Source: Paucisalibacillus algeriensis (GTDB taxonomy: Bacteria; Bacillota; Bacilli; Bacillales; Amphibacillaceae). Taken from it: DNA of 64,000 nucleotides. How positions within the stretch are numbered: the first letter of the stretch is position 1; every line of letters begins with the position of its first letter. Below the pieces are notes generated by a model, which was not told the origin of the DNA, ran no database searches, and was given only the letters and a program-made list of their open reading frames with translations. This document shows positions 18,660-28,103 of the stretch, piece after piece. The position numbers and the translations under genes were made by a program. The stretch is from positions 62,001-126,000 of the forward strand of contig NZ_CBYO010000011.1 of NCBI RefSeq assembly GCF_000577245.1. The letters run 5' to 3'.

Positions 18660-19706
18660 TTATTTCCCCTCCTTTTTAAAGCGAGTTAATGCCCAGCGAA
18701 TAATATAGCTTGAAGCAACAAAGAAGATAATGATAGCAATGATAATATCAACGAGTTCAGTTGGTACACCAGCACTAGGCATTTCTCCTGCCCCTTCTTT
18801 TAATACTCCGAATAGGATTGCGGCTAGGACAACCCCTAAAGGATTATTCGCACCAAGTAATGCAACTGCGATCCCATCAAAACCAAGATTTGTAAATCCT
18901 GATATTACAGAAACATTACCATACGTTCCTAGTCCTTCCATTACACCAGCTAGACCAGCAAAGGCACCAGATATTACCATGGATAAGATAATATTTTTAC
19001 TAACATTCATACCAGCATATTTAGAAGCATGGCGGTTAAAACCAACTGCTTTTAATTCATAGCCAATCGTTGTGCGGTCGATAATAAACCACATGATTAA
19101 TGCTGCAAATAAGGCAATTAAAATACCATAATGCATACGAGAATAAAAAGTTAAAGCCTGTAACCATTCTGATCCTAGGGATGCTGTTGCAGCAATTTTT
19201 TCAGTTGATGTATCATGATCTGTCAAAACAGAACGAACAATCTCATTGGAAACGTATAACGCAATATAGTTCATCATGATCGTAACGATAACCTCATGAA
19301 CACCAAGTTTTGCTTTTAATAACCCAGGAACGAATCCCCAAAGCCCACCTGCAAGAGCACCTGCTAAAACTGCAAGTGGTAGGTGAATAATCATTGGTGC
19401 GTCAACTATAAGACCAACCCATACTGCCGCAAGCCAACCAATGATAACCTGTCCTTCAGCACCGATATTAAATAGTCCCGAACGAAATGCAAAAGCAATC
19501 GCAAGACCAGTTAAAATAAGTGGTGTTATTCTCCTAATTGTTTCACCTATTGTAAATTCATCATAAAAAGCACCATTCCATAAGGCAATGTATCCTTCTA
19601 TAGGATTATGTCCAGAAATAAGCATGATAATGGCACCAACAATTAATCCAAGTAGAACGGAAATAATGGGTACGAGAATACCAAACAAACGATTATTTGA
19701 CTTCAC
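18660..19706 (-). CDS. nupP: Nucleoside ABC transporter permease (NupP type)
   Basis: The partner permease, 348 residues, about nine hydrophobic segments, with the family motif SGLFNIGAEGQVIIGWLAA and coupling motif AVGFNRHASKYAGMNVSKN. I place the start at the GTG at 19706 (MKSNNRLFGILVP), which has AGGTG 6 nt upstream. The ATG at 19724 lies further inside nupO without a ribosome site. The gene overlaps the end of nupO by 14 nt, so translation is coupled. Confidence 0.87.
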   Translation of the reverse strand: MKSNNRLFGILVPIISVLLGLIVGAIIMLISGHNPIEGYIALWNGAFYDEFTIGETIRRITPLILTGLAIAFAFRSGLFNIGAEGQVIIGWLAAVWVGLIVDAPMIIHLPLAVLAGALAGGLWGFVPGLLKAKLGVHEVIVTIMMNYIALYVSNEIVRSVLTDHDTSTEKIAATASLGSEWLQALTFYSRMHYGILIALFAALIMWFIIDRTTIGYELKAVGFNRHASKYAGMNVSKNIILSMVISGAFAGLAGVMEGLGTYGNVSVISGFTNLGFDGIAVALLGANNPLGVVLAAILFGVLKEGAGEMPSAGVPTELVDIIIAIIIFFVASSYIIRWALTRFKKEGK

Positions 19707-21234
19707 TTGAATCACCTGCCTCATTTGTTGTGCTACCTGCCATCAATAGTCCAAGCTCTTGTTCATCTGTTTCTTCAGGTTTCAGATTAGCAACTATTTT
19801 CCCGTCAAACATTACCGCGATACGATCACTTACATTCATAATCTCGTCCAGTTCAAAGGATACGAGTAAAACAGCTCGGCCTTTATCTCGTTCTTCAATT
19901 AATTTCCTATGAATAAATTCGATTGCTCCAACATCAAGACCACGTGTTGGTTGCGCTGCAATTAACAAGTCAGGAGAACGGTCAATTTCTCGTCCAATAA
20001 TAGCCTTTTGCTGATTTCCTCCAGATAGTGCACGAGCAGGAGTAAACTCACTTGGAGTCCTAACATCATATTCTTTAATAAGTTCTTTTGCTTTATCGTA
20101 AATTTCATTATAGTTCAATACGGAAACTTTTGAATATGGTTTTTTGTAGTACGTCTGCAGAACCATATTAGCGCCAATAGGATAATCAAGTACTAATCCA
20201 TATTTATGTCTATCTTGCGGAATATGGCCTAATCCACTTTTTGTTACATTTCTTGGACTCAGATTCGTAATATCTTTTTCTTTTAATTTAATCTTTCCTG
20301 AGCGGGATTTCGTCAGTCCTGTTATGGCTTCTATGAGCTCAGATTGTCCATTCCCATCAACACCAGCAATCCCCACAATCTCACCAGCACGTACATCTAG
20401 ATTTAAACCTTTAACTAAATCTACTTTTCTAACATCCTGAACAAATAGATTTTCTATATGAAGTACTATGTCTTTAGGATTTGAAGGTTTTTTCTCCGTT
20501 TTAAAGTTAACTTCGCGTCCTACCATTAGTGAAGCAAGTTCATCTGGATTCGAATCTTTCACTTCAACAGTCCCGATTCCTTGACCTTTACGAATAACGG
20601 TACAACGATCACAAACTTCCATAATCTCTTTTAACTTGTGTGTGATTAAAATAATTGATTTACCTTCTTTTACTAGAGACTTCATAATATCCATCAGTTC
20701 ATGTATTTCTTGTGGCGTTAAAACTGCGGTAGGTTCATCAAAAATTAGCACCTCAGCACCACGATATAGAGTTTTTAATATTTCTACACGTTGCTGCATA
20801 CCAACTGAAATATCACTAATCTTTGCAGATGGATCTACCTTTAATCCATAACGGTCTGAAATCTCTTGAATCTCTTTTTCCGCTTTCTTAATATTGATAC
20901 TACCAAAGATACCCTTTGGTTCACTTCCTAGGATAATATTTTGTGTAACGGTAAAAGGTTCTACAAGCATAAAATGTTGGTGAACCATTCCAATCCCTAG
21001 TTCATTTGCAATATTCGGGTTTGTGATATTAACTTTTTCACCTTTTACTCGGATTTCTCCTGCCTCAGGTTGGTATAACCCAAATAATACGTTCATTAAA
21101 GTGGACTTTCCAGCACCATTCTCTCCTAAAAGCGCGTGAATCTCCCCTTTTTTTAACTGGACTGTAATGTTATCGTTTGCAACTATACCCGGAAATTCTT
21201 TACGGATATTCAACATTTCAATCACGTATTCCAC
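19693..21234 (-). CDS. nupO: Nucleoside ABC transporter ATPase (NupO type)
   Basis: A 513-residue cytoplasmic ATPase with two fused ABC domains. Module 1 has Walker A GENGAGKST and signature SVGMQQRVE. Module 2 has a degenerate Walker A (GVDGNGQSE) and signature LSGGNQQK, an asymmetry usual in this family. The preferred start is GTG at 21234 (MEYVIEMLNIRKEF), 6 nt after GAGGGGTG; GTG at 21243 would overlap that site. It follows nupN across an intercistronic terminator, so the lipoprotein can be made in excess. Confidence 0.92.
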   Translation of the reverse strand: MEYVIEMLNIRKEFPGIVANDNITVQLKKGEIHALLGENGAGKSTLMNVLFGLYQPEAGEIRVKGEKVNITNPNIANELGIGMVHQHFMLVEPFTVTQNIILGSEPKGIFGSINIKKAEKEIQEISDRYGLKVDPSAKISDISVGMQQRVEILKTLYRGAEVLIFDEPTAVLTPQEIHELMDIMKSLVKEGKSIILITHKLKEIMEVCDRCTVIRKGQGIGTVEVKDSNPDELASLMVGREVNFKTEKKPSNPKDIVLHIENLFVQDVRKVDLVKGLNLDVRAGEIVGIAGVDGNGQSELIEAITGLTKSRSGKIKLKEKDITNLSPRNVTKSGLGHIPQDRHKYGLVLDYPIGANMVLQTYYKKPYSKVSVLNYNEIYDKAKELIKEYDVRTPSEFTPARALSGGNQQKAIIGREIDRSPDLLIAAQPTRGLDVGAIEFIHRKLIEERDKGRAVLLVSFELDEIMNVSDRIAVMFDGKIVANLKPEETDEQELGLLMAGSTTNEAGDSSEVK

Positions 21235-21305
21235 AAATGTCACCCCTCTTTAATTATCAATCAATAGTTTATATAATATTTAGGATTTCATTAGTATAAA
21301 ATCAC

Positions 21306-21339
21306 CAAATGAAAAAGACGCCAAACATCTTCTTCATTT
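21306..21339 (-). terminator. Second hairpin between nupN and nupO
   Basis: A 12-bp stem (AAATGAAGAAGA / TCTTTTTCATTT, one mismatch) downstream of the nupN terminator. It may stabilise the nupN mRNA 3' end or add attenuation before nupO. Confidence 0.45.
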
Positions 21340-21353
21340 GAAGATTTTAATGT

Positions 21354-21390
21354 AAAAAAAGATAGGAAAAGACCATTAAAGGCCTTTTCC
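21354..21390 (-). terminator. Intercistronic terminator after nupN
   Basis: The stem GGAAAAGGCC / GGTCTTTTCC (one G-T pair) is followed by TATCTTTTTTT, 7 nt after the nupN stop. It probably sets the ratio of binding protein to transporter. Confidence 0.75.
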
Positions 21391-21397
21391 ATGCTTT

Positions 21398-22504
21398 TTA
21401 AAGGCTTTCTAAGAATGTTTCTAATTCTTCACGAGTAGTAGGAGCTACTACTTCACCGTTTAGAAGTTTTTCTTTCCACTCATCAACAGTGCTAATAATT
21501 TCTTCAGTCATAGCATCTTTATTTGTAGTTGCATAACCAATACCATCTTCTTCAATACCAAATTCTAGAAGCTCACCGCCAGGGAACTCACCATTCATTG
21601 ACTTTGTTGCAACATCTTCAACAGCTACATCTACACGTTTAATCATAGAAGTAAGTGTTACGTTAGTATCGCCAACCTTACCTTCTTCATGCTGGTCACG
21701 GTCAACACCGATTACCCAAATTTCACTATCAGGATCATTTTGCTTCAAGTCTTTCGCTTGGTTAAATACACCGTTTCCAGTTGCACCAGAAGCATGATAA
21801 ATGATATCAACACCATTGTTATACATATTTGTAGCAATTAATTTACCTTTTGCTGGGTCCCCAAAGCTTTCAGCATATTGTACATCAACTTCGATATCCG
21901 GATTTACAGACTTTGCACCAGCAATAAAACCAGCTTCAAATTTATTAATTAAAGGAGAATCGATTCCCCCAACAAACCCAAGTTTATTTGTTTTTGTTTT
22001 TAATGCTGCAGCAACCCCAACAAGGAATGATCCTTGATGTTCTTTAAATGTAATACTTACAACGTTTGGTAAATCGATAACATCATCAACAATACCAAAG
22101 TGTGTATCTGAATTTTGTTCTGCAATCGTTGTTAAATCCTCTTTAAGTTCAAAACCAATTCCATAAACTAAATCAAAATCATTACGCACAAGACGCGTTA
22201 AGTTTGGAATGTAATCTTCTTTACTATTTGATTGTTCATAAGCAAAGCCTTCACCTTCAGTTAGACCATTCTTCTCACCAAATGATTTTAAACCTTCCCA
22301 AGACGATTGGTTAAATGATTTGTCATCAACTCCACCAAGGTCTGTTACCATACCAACTTTAAAATCTGTAGCTTCTTCATTTGTAGCATCATCTCCAGCG
22401 TTATCTTTGTTACCGCTGTCTTTGTTGTCGTCTCCGCCACCACATGCAGCTAAAAGTAATCCTAATCCAAGGATTAACACTAACAAAAAGCTTAATTTTT
22501 TCAT
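21398..22504 (-). CDS. nupN: BMP-family nucleoside-binding lipoprotein (NupN type)
   Basis: Solute receptor of the importer, 368 residues, anchored outside the membrane. It has a lipoprotein signal peptide ending in the lipobox LAAC followed by GGG, then an acidic Asn/Asp-rich spacer and the Bmp domain (KVGMVTDLGGVDDKSFNQSSW). The start at 22504 (MKKLSFLLVL) has GGGGG upstream; the in-frame ATG at 22519 overlaps the ribosome site. It is the first gene of the operon, after the GntR gene ymfC. Confidence 0.93.
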   Translation of the reverse strand: MKKLSFLLVLILGLGLLLAACGGGDDNKDSGNKDNAGDDATNEEATDFKVGMVTDLGGVDDKSFNQSSWEGLKSFGEKNGLTEGEGFAYEQSNSKEDYIPNLTRLVRNDFDLVYGIGFELKEDLTTIAEQNSDTHFGIVDDVIDLPNVVSITFKEHQGSFLVGVAAALKTKTNKLGFVGGIDSPLINKFEAGFIAGAKSVNPDIEVDVQYAESFGDPAKGKLIATNMYNNGVDIIYHASGATGNGVFNQAKDLKQNDPDSEIWVIGVDRDQHEEGKVGDTNVTLTSMIKRVDVAVEDVATKSMNGEFPGGELLEFGIEEDGIGYATTNKDAMTEEIISTVDEWKEKLLNGEVVAPTTREELETFLESL

Positions 22505-22609
22505 GAATATTACCCCCATAAAGAATTTAAATAAGTATTTTTAGTAATGTACTACTATGTTACTTTTCCTACAAAAGTCCCGAAATCACCCCCTAAAAGG
22601 TTAGGAAAT

Positions 22610-23335
22610 TTATATACGTTTCCTTAATACATGGAAACTAAATACATCAGAACGAAAATAGTTTAAAGAATATAAAACTGGTTCATCGTCTTCTGTATAA
22701 TGCATTTGTTTCAGTAATAATAGGGATTGATCAAAATCGCAGTTTAATATATTAAAAATTTTTTCGTGGTAACCAACAGGTTCAATATAAGTTATTGCAT
22801 AGCTGATTCGATTACTAGCGTGTTCTTCTATGATCTTAAACAATGAATCTTCCCTATGGGCTGCTTCATTTGGAATTAAACCCTGTGGTAGTTTATCAAT
22901 ACAAAAGACCACCGGTTTCCCATCTGCTGTACGAATCCGCTCAATCTTTACAAGCTTAGCTAAATCATAGGGTTTAAATTTTTGTCGTTCTTCCTCCGTT
23001 GGTTCTATTATTTCTGTTGAATAGTACTGTGATCCAGGTTTCTTACCAGCTTGTTCGATCATATAGGTAACACTAGTTAGTTGTTCAATACCGGATGAAA
23101 CAATTGGCTTTGGATTAACGAATGTACCAACCCCATGTTTTCTCGTTACAACATTATCTTCTTCTAACAATCGAAGGGCTTCTCTTAATGTAGCTCTAGA
23201 TACACCTAAATTTTTAGAAAGCTCGAATTCTGAAGGAAGCTTTTCATTCGCATTATATATACCGGTTTCAATATCATGTTTAATTTTGTCGATAACTTGT
23301 AAATATAAATGCCTAGAGTCAGACTTAATTGACAT
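22610..23335 (-). CDS. ymfC: GntR family transcriptional regulator YmfC
   Basis: A 241-residue HutC/FarR-type regulator. The N-terminal winged helix (LPSEFELSKNLGVSRATLREALRLLEEDNVV, residues 28-60) is followed by a UTRA ligand-binding domain (KIERIRTADGKPVVFCIDKLP). The start at 23335 (MSIKSDSRHLYLQ) has GGGGG 6 nt upstream and gives the B. subtilis length; the longer frame to 23431 is not supported. It lies directly upstream of nupN with no intervening terminator, so it could control or be co-transcribed with the importer. That link is inference. Confidence 0.88.
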   Translation of the reverse strand: MSIKSDSRHLYLQVIDKIKHDIETGIYNANEKLPSEFELSKNLGVSRATLREALRLLEEDNVVTRKHGVGTFVNPKPIVSSGIEQLTSVTYMIEQAGKKPGSQYYSTEIIEPTEEERQKFKPYDLAKLVKIERIRTADGKPVVFCIDKLPQGLIPNEAAHREDSLFKIIEEHASNRISYAITYIEPVGYHEKIFNILNCDFDQSLLLLKQMHYTEDDEPVLYSLNYFRSDVFSFHVLRKRI

Positions 23336-23641
23336 AAAGAACCCCCTAGTATTTGCTCTATAACCTCGAGTATGTAGGATTTCCGACAAATACTGACAAC
23401 CATACCTTGAATAATATATCATTAATTTCAAAACAAATAAATAGTTTTGTTAAAAAATCAATACTTTATTTTTAAATGTTATACTATATAGATCGAAACC
23501 AGTTAAAAAGCAGTCATATAGCGGTTCCAATGTATAGAAAAGTCACAAAAATATGGCTCTTCTCTTTTCAAATTAGTAAAGGACAAGATGACACGATATA
23601 GTTATACAGTATCACCTAGTCCTTATTCTATACTAACATTT
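23336..23641. other. Gene-free interval between spoIIIE and ymfC
   Basis: This 306-bp AT-rich interval holds the inverted repeat after spoIIIE and presumably the ymfC promoter. A TTGTCA, 17 nt, TACATA pair on the minus strand near 23350-23400 is a weak candidate. Nothing else was seen. Confidence 0.6.
23579..23624 (-). terminator. Inverted repeat, probable terminator of spoIIIE
   Basis: A 16-bp stem (AAGGACTAGGTGATAC against GTGTCATCTTGTCCTT, one mismatch and G-T pairs), 17 nt after the spoIIIE stop. The T-run that follows is weak, so efficiency is uncertain. Confidence 0.55.
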
Positions 23642-25921
23642 CTATGAAGTTTTTTCTTCGGTTTGAGATACCAATACGGTACGTGGCTTACTTCCCTCGT
23701 ATGGGCCTACAATCCCTCTTGCTTCCATTGCATCTATCAAACGAGCGGCCCTAGTATAACCAATACGAAATCTTCTTTGTAACATAGAGACACTTGCACT
23801 TTGCATTTCTGTTATGAGTTGTACTGCATCATCATACAGTTCATCATCGACTTCTTCCACCATGTCATTGGTTTCCTCAGGAATCATTTCCTCTTGATAA
23901 CTAGCTTTTTGTTGTTCGATACAATGATCAACAATTCTTTCTACTTCTTCATCCGATAAAAATGCCCCTTGAACACGTATTGGTTTAGAAGAACCGACAG
24001 GTAAGAATAACATATCCCCACGACCAAGAAGTTTTTCAGCTCCCCCTGAGTCTAGAATTGTTCGGGAATCTGTTGATGAAGATACACTAAAGGCAATTCG
24101 TGATGGAATATTTGCTTTTATTACCCCTGTAATAACATCCACCGACGGTCTTTGTGTTGCAATAATTAAGTGAATACCAGCTGCCCTTGCCATCTGTGCA
24201 AGTCTAGTAATTGAATCCTCTACATCACTAGATGCAACCATCATTAGATCAGCCAACTCATCAACAATCACGACAATATAAGGAAGATTTGGCTGTCCGT
24301 CATTGTCATCTACTGTCCGATTATATTTTCGAATATATTCATTATATCCCTCTATATTTCTTGTCCCAGTATCTGAAAATAATTCATACCGTCTTTCCAT
24401 CTCCGCGACAACTTTTTTCAGAGCACGGGATGCTTTTTTTGGATCCGTTACAACTGGTGCTAATAAATGTGGGATGCCATTATAGACATTTAATTCTACC
24501 TTTTTCGGGTCAATCATCATCATTTTTACTTCATGCGGCTTAGCACGCATTAAGATGGTTGTAATAATGCCATTCACACAGACACTTTTACCACTACCTG
24601 TTGCACCTGCGATTAATAAATGTGGCATCTTATTTAACTCAGTATATACGGCATCACCTGAAATATCTTTTCCGAGACCAACTAATAGTTTAGAAGATTG
24701 GTTAGTTCCTGTACTATCTAATACTTCCCGAAGTGATACCATAGCAATTTCTTGGTTTGGTACTTCAATACCAACTGCTGATTTACCTGGAATTGGAGCT
24801 TCAATACGAATATCCTTCGCTGCAAGGGCAAGTGCTAAATCATCATGTAAACTAACAATCTTACTAACTTTCACACCTGCTTCTGGGTAAACTTCATACT
24901 TTGTCACTGCGGGGCCAACGTTTACCTTTGTAACTCTTGCTTTTACTCCAAAACTATGGAAGGTTCTTTCTAACTTTCTTACTACCGACTGTATCTGGGC
25001 CTTATCATGATATTGTGAGTTATGTGCCGGTTCAATTAGTAAGTTTGGTGATGGCAAAATGTATTCAGGATTTTCCACTTCTGCCATGGGCATTACTTCT
25101 ACATCATCTTCTGGATCTTCTTCAATTTCTTTTTTACTCTCTTGCTGTTCAACTACATTAGTCTTAGGAGCAATATGTTCTTCAAAAGCATAAGTAACAT
25201 CAGGAAATTCTTCTGCTTTTGTCTCTATTATCGGATCCATGGTTACGAGTCTATCATCTAGTTCTTCATCTTTGTTTTTATTCTTTTTCTTATGTTGACC
25301 TGGTTTCACTCTTTCTTTTAGTTTCTTTATCTTATGTTTACTTTGTTTTCCAATTTTAGTAAAGAAATCACCTATTGAAAACTCGGTCAGGAAGATTAGA
25401 CCAATTACGATAGAAAAAATAGCGACAATCTGTGCTCCAACAGATGAAAATAAATAATAACAAAATGCAAACAGGAATGCTCCAATCATTCCACCACCTA
25501 TTTGACCTGCCGATGAGTTATCTCCAACAAAATTAAAAAAATTATCCCAAGTTGCTCTTAAAATTGAAGAATCGCTTGAAGTTGCTAGTAAACTCTCATA
25601 CGTTTGAATATGAGTATAGAGCAAGGTTCCTAGTAAAATAATATAAAATCCTATCATTTTCTTATGTAAAAAGTTTGGATAACGTCTCTTAATAACTAAA
25701 TATGCACCAATTACAAGTAAAAATAGAGACGCAGTAAAGTACCATATCCCTAAGAAAAATCGAAAAATATGTTCTAAACCACCAGGAATCGCTCCATCAC
25801 TTATTGCACTAGCACCACTTCCAAAGATTGCTAGAAAAATGAATAATAGGCCAAGCAGTTCAAACTGTACTTGTTTTTTCAGTGAATTTTTCTTCTTTTT
25901 TCTTCTTCTCTTCTTCGCCAT
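23642..25921 (-). CDS. spoIIIE: DNA translocase SpoIIIE (FtsK family)
   Basis: SpoIIIE pumps the chromosome into the forespore through the polar septum. The 759-residue product has a very basic N terminus ([12 protein letters not shown]), four membrane helices (about residues 20-190), a charged linker, and the motor domain with Walker [10 protein letters not shown], Walker [13 protein letters not shown] and the [18 protein letters not shown] segment. The C-terminal gamma domain ([21 protein letters not shown]) reads DNA polarity. Its own extended -10 promoter is at 26011-26019. It is slightly shorter than the 787-residue B. subtilis protein, mostly in the linker. Confidence 0.96.
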   Translation of the reverse strand: MAKKRRRKKKKNSLKKQVQFELLGLLFIFLAIFGSGASAISDGAIPGGLEHIFRFFLGIWYFTASLFLLVIGAYLVIKRRYPNFLHKKMIGFYIILLGTLLYTHIQTYESLLATSSDSSILRATWDNFFNFVGDNSSAGQIGGGMIGAFLFAFCYYLFSSVGAQIVAIFSIVIGLIFLTEFSIGDFFTKIGKQSKHKIKKLKERVKPGQHKKKNKNKDEELDDRLVTMDPIIETKAEEFPDVTYAFEEHIAPKTNVVEQQESKKEIEEDPEDDVEVMPMAEVENPEYILPSPNLLIEPAHNSQYHDKAQIQSVVRKLERTFHSFGVKARVTKVNVGPAVTKYEVYPEAGVKVSKIVSLHDDLALALAAKDIRIEAPIPGKSAVGIEVPNQEIAMVSLREVLDSTGTNQSSKLLVGLGKDISGDAVYTELNKMPHLLIAGATGSGKSVCVNGIITTILMRAKPHEVKMMMIDPKKVELNVYNGIPHLLAPVVTDPKKASRALKKVVAEMERRYELFSDTGTRNIEGYNEYIRKYNRTVDDNDGQPNLPYIVVIVDELADLMMVASSDVEDSITRLAQMARAAGIHLIIATQRPSVDVITGVIKANIPSRIAFSVSSSTDSRTILDSGGAEKLLGRGDMLFLPVGSSKPIRVQGAFLSDEEVERIVDHCIEQQKASYQEEMIPEETNDMVEEVDDELYDDAVQLITEMQSASVSMLQRRFRIGYTRAARLIDAMEARGIVGPYEGSKPRTVLVSQTEEKTS

Positions 25922-25961
25922 ATGCTCACCTCTTACACTTCACTGCTGTTCTGAAATTTAA

Positions 25962-25986
25962 ACCCCTGCCAAGTTTTGGCAAGGGT
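25962..25986 (-). terminator. Terminator of tepA-ylzJ
   Basis: The 11-bp stem ACCCTTGCCAA / TTGGCAGGGGT with a 3-nt loop, followed by TTAAATTTC. It lies between the predicted spoIIIE promoter and the spoIIIE start, so it is also in the spoIIIE leader. Confidence 0.65.
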
Positions 25987-26010
25987 ATTATCATCTTGTT
26001 GATTATTAAT

Positions 26011-26019
26011 AGTATACCA
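26011..26019 (-). promoter_or_regulatory. Extended -10 promoter, probably for spoIIIE
   Basis: The minus strand reads TGGTATACT (TGn plus TATACT). It lies 90 nt upstream of the spoIIIE ATG and before the ylzJ terminator hairpin. No good -35 element. Confidence 0.4.
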
Positions 26020-26045
26020 TATTCAAACAAATTTAACGATTTATA

Positions 26046-26252
26046 TTAGGATAATATAGAGCCAGGTATATACTTATCATTTAGGTAGTCTTGTGGATCT
26101 GTCGACAATAATTGTACGAGTTGATACTCACCATTACTGTTTTTTTCGACAAAAACAGTTCTCCCGTCATATGTAACACATTGGCGGTTTGTGTAAACAT
26201 TTTCAGCTGTAGGAAAGATATCAGATTCAGATAATGGTGTATACAATATCAT
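26046..26252 (-). CDS. ylzJ: YlzJ-like small protein
   Basis: A 68-residue protein of the YlzJ family, function unknown. It begins [14 protein letters not shown] and ends near YIPGSILS, both characteristic. Its ATG shares one base with the tepA stop (TAATG), so the two are translationally coupled. B. subtilis has the same pair. Confidence 0.88.
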   Translation of the reverse strand: MILYTPLSESDIFPTAENVYTNRQCVTYDGRTVFVEKNSNGEYQLVQLLSTDPQDYLNDKYIPGSILS

Positions 26253-26995
26253 TATTGGATAACCTCCTGTTCTCCGTTCCCTTTTGCTTGAGTTATAAAT
26301 TCGTTGATTTTTACCATTGCCTCTTTTACACCACCAACTTCGTCAATCAAGCCATACTCAACTGCATCTGTACCAATAACATTTGTTCCAATGTCCCGAG
26401 TTAAATTTCCTTTTGCAAACATTAAATCCTTAAATTTTTCTTCTTGAATATTAGAATGTTTGACGACAAAATTAATTACTCTTTCTTGCATTTTATCTAG
26501 ATACTCAAAAGTCTGTGGTACACCAATTACAAGACCTGTTAGGCGAACAGGATGAATCGTCATCGTAGCAGTTGGCACGATAAAGGAGTAATCAGTCGAA
26601 ACCGCAATAGGTACCCCAATAGAGTGTCCACCACCAAGTACAATTGATACTGTTGGCTTAGATAATGAAGCAATCATTTCCGATAGAGCCAGGCCTGCTT
26701 CTACGTCCCCTCCAACTGTATTTAATAATATTATTACACCTTCTATTTTAGGATTTTGCTCGATTGCAATTAATTGAGGCAATAAGTGTTCATATTTTGT
26801 TGTTTTATTTTGTGGTGGTAATTGTATATGTCCTTCTACTTGTCCAATAATCGATAGAACATGTACATTTGAATCTGGTGCTTGTGGAACGTTCGTTTGA
26901 CCAAGTGCTTGAATCTTCTGTACTAGAGATGATGGACCTGATTGTTCCTCTTGTTCTTCTTGATCCTCTTTTTTTTCTGCATCTTTATTCATCAT
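26252..26995 (-). CDS. tepA: ClpP-like protease TepA
   Basis: A ClpP/crotonase-fold serine peptidase of the TepA family, reported in B. subtilis to enhance protein translocation and linked to degradation of spore proteins. The 247-residue product has the nucleophile S125 in GGGHSIG and H148 in TIHPVR, giving a plausible catalytic dyad. The charged Gln/Glu-rich N terminus (about 20 residues) is probably disordered. The start at 26995 (MMNKDAEK) has AAGGAG 8 nt upstream; the ATG at 27013 does not. Downstream ylzJ is coupled. Confidence 0.9.
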   Translation of the reverse strand: MMNKDAEKKEDQEEQEEQSGPSSLVQKIQALGQTNVPQAPDSNVHVLSIIGQVEGHIQLPPQNKTTKYEHLLPQLIAIEQNPKIEGVIILLNTVGGDVEAGLALSEMIASLSKPTVSIVLGGGHSIGVPIAVSTDYSFIVPTATMTIHPVRLTGLVIGVPQTFEYLDKMQERVINFVVKHSNIQEEKFKDLMFAKGNLTRDIGTNVIGTDAVEYGLIDEVGGVKEAMVKINEFITQAKGNGEQEVIQ

Positions 26996-27144
26996 GAAAT
27001 GCACTCCTTTCAAAAATAACTATAGATATAGTATGAACGAGAAACTGTAAATAAATTCTCACTTTGAAGTGATTCCCCAAAGTGTCGTTCAAACCGGTGG
27101 ATTAATAATTTGTAACTAGGAATGGGTTTTACCAATATAAATCA

Positions 27145-27185
27145 ACAAAAAATTAAAAAATGACTACCAAATTTGATAGTCATTT
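27145..27185 (-). terminator. Terminator of the asd-dapG-dapA transcript
   Basis: The stem AAATGACTA(T)CAAA / TTTG(G)TAGTCATTT is followed by TTTTTAATTTTTTG, about 35 nt after the dapA stop. Confidence 0.85.
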
Positions 27186-27221
27186 GAAAGGAAAATAATT
27201 AATACACTGTACTTAAACTAC

Positions 27222-28097
27222 TTATTTGTTTAGGCTCTCTAATAGCGTTCTTACGTTGTTTTCCTCAACTTCTGTTAGTGGAACTAGAGGAAGGCGAACT
27301 CCTCCAGGATTAATCCCTTTAAGAACTAGAGCGGCTTTTACAGGTGTAGGTGATGGTGCTTCGAACAATCCGTTCATAATCGACAATAACTTACGATGAA
27401 TTGAGGCTGCACTTTTGATATTTCCATCGTTAAATGCTTGAACCATTTCTTGCATTTCATTTCCTATAACATGGGATGCAACTGAGACAATCCCATCTCC
27501 ACCTATAGCCAGCATAGGTAAAGTAAGACCATCATCCCCACTGTATACTGTAAAATCCTCACTAGTATTCTCAATAATGATAGCTGCTTGATCTAAATCT
27601 CCACTTGCTTCTTTTACAGAAACAATGTTTTCAATCTTGCTTAATTCGATGATAGTTTCAGAAGTCATCTTAACTACAGAACGACCGGGTATATTATATA
27701 ACATTACTGGAAGTGACGTCTCATTAGCTATTGCTTTAAAGTGTTCATACAATCCACGTTGGTTTGGTTTATTATAGTACGGGGCAACAAGCATAATAGC
27801 ATCAACGCCACATCTCTCTGCTTCCTTCGTTAATTCAATGGAGCTTTTTGTATTATTTCCACCTGTACCTGCGATTACCGGTACACGTTTATCGACAATT
27901 TTAACAACGTGTGAGAATAGTGCAATCTTTTCTTTTGTTGTGAGTGTAGGAGATTCACCTGTAGTACCAGCAACTACTAATCCTTCTGTACCATTTTCTA
28001 GCAGATAGTTAACTAATTTTGTTGTTTCATCAAAGTTGATTTCCCCATTTTCATCGAATGGTGTAATCATAGCAGTTAAAATTTTACCAAAGTTCAT
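27222..28097 (-). CDS. dapA: 4-hydroxy-tetrahydrodipicolinate synthase DapA
   Basis: DapA condenses pyruvate with aspartate semialdehyde, giving the precursor of lysine, diaminopimelate and dipicolinate. The 291-residue TIM barrel has the Schiff-base lysine K162 (VSVKEASGD), Y134 (LYNIPGRS) and the GTTGESPTL substrate loop at 44-52. AAAGGTGAG precedes the ATG, which starts 6 nt after dapG. Its place at the end of dpaAB-asd-dapG-dapA ties it to spore dipicolinate supply and to cell-wall diaminopimelate. Confidence 0.97.
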   Translation of the reverse strand: MNFGKILTAMITPFDENGEINFDETTKLVNYLLENGTEGLVVAGTTGESPTLTTKEKIALFSHVVKIVDKRVPVIAGTGGNNTKSSIELTKEAERCGVDAIMLVAPYYNKPNQRGLYEHFKAIANETSLPVMLYNIPGRSVVKMTSETIIELSKIENIVSVKEASGDLDQAAIIIENTSEDFTVYSGDDGLTLPMLAIGGDGIVSVASHVIGNEMQEMVQAFNDGNIKSAASIHRKLLSIMNGLFEAPSPTPVKAALVLKGINPGGVRLPLVPLTEVEENNVRTLLESLNK

Positions 28098-28103
28098 ATA
28101 AAC

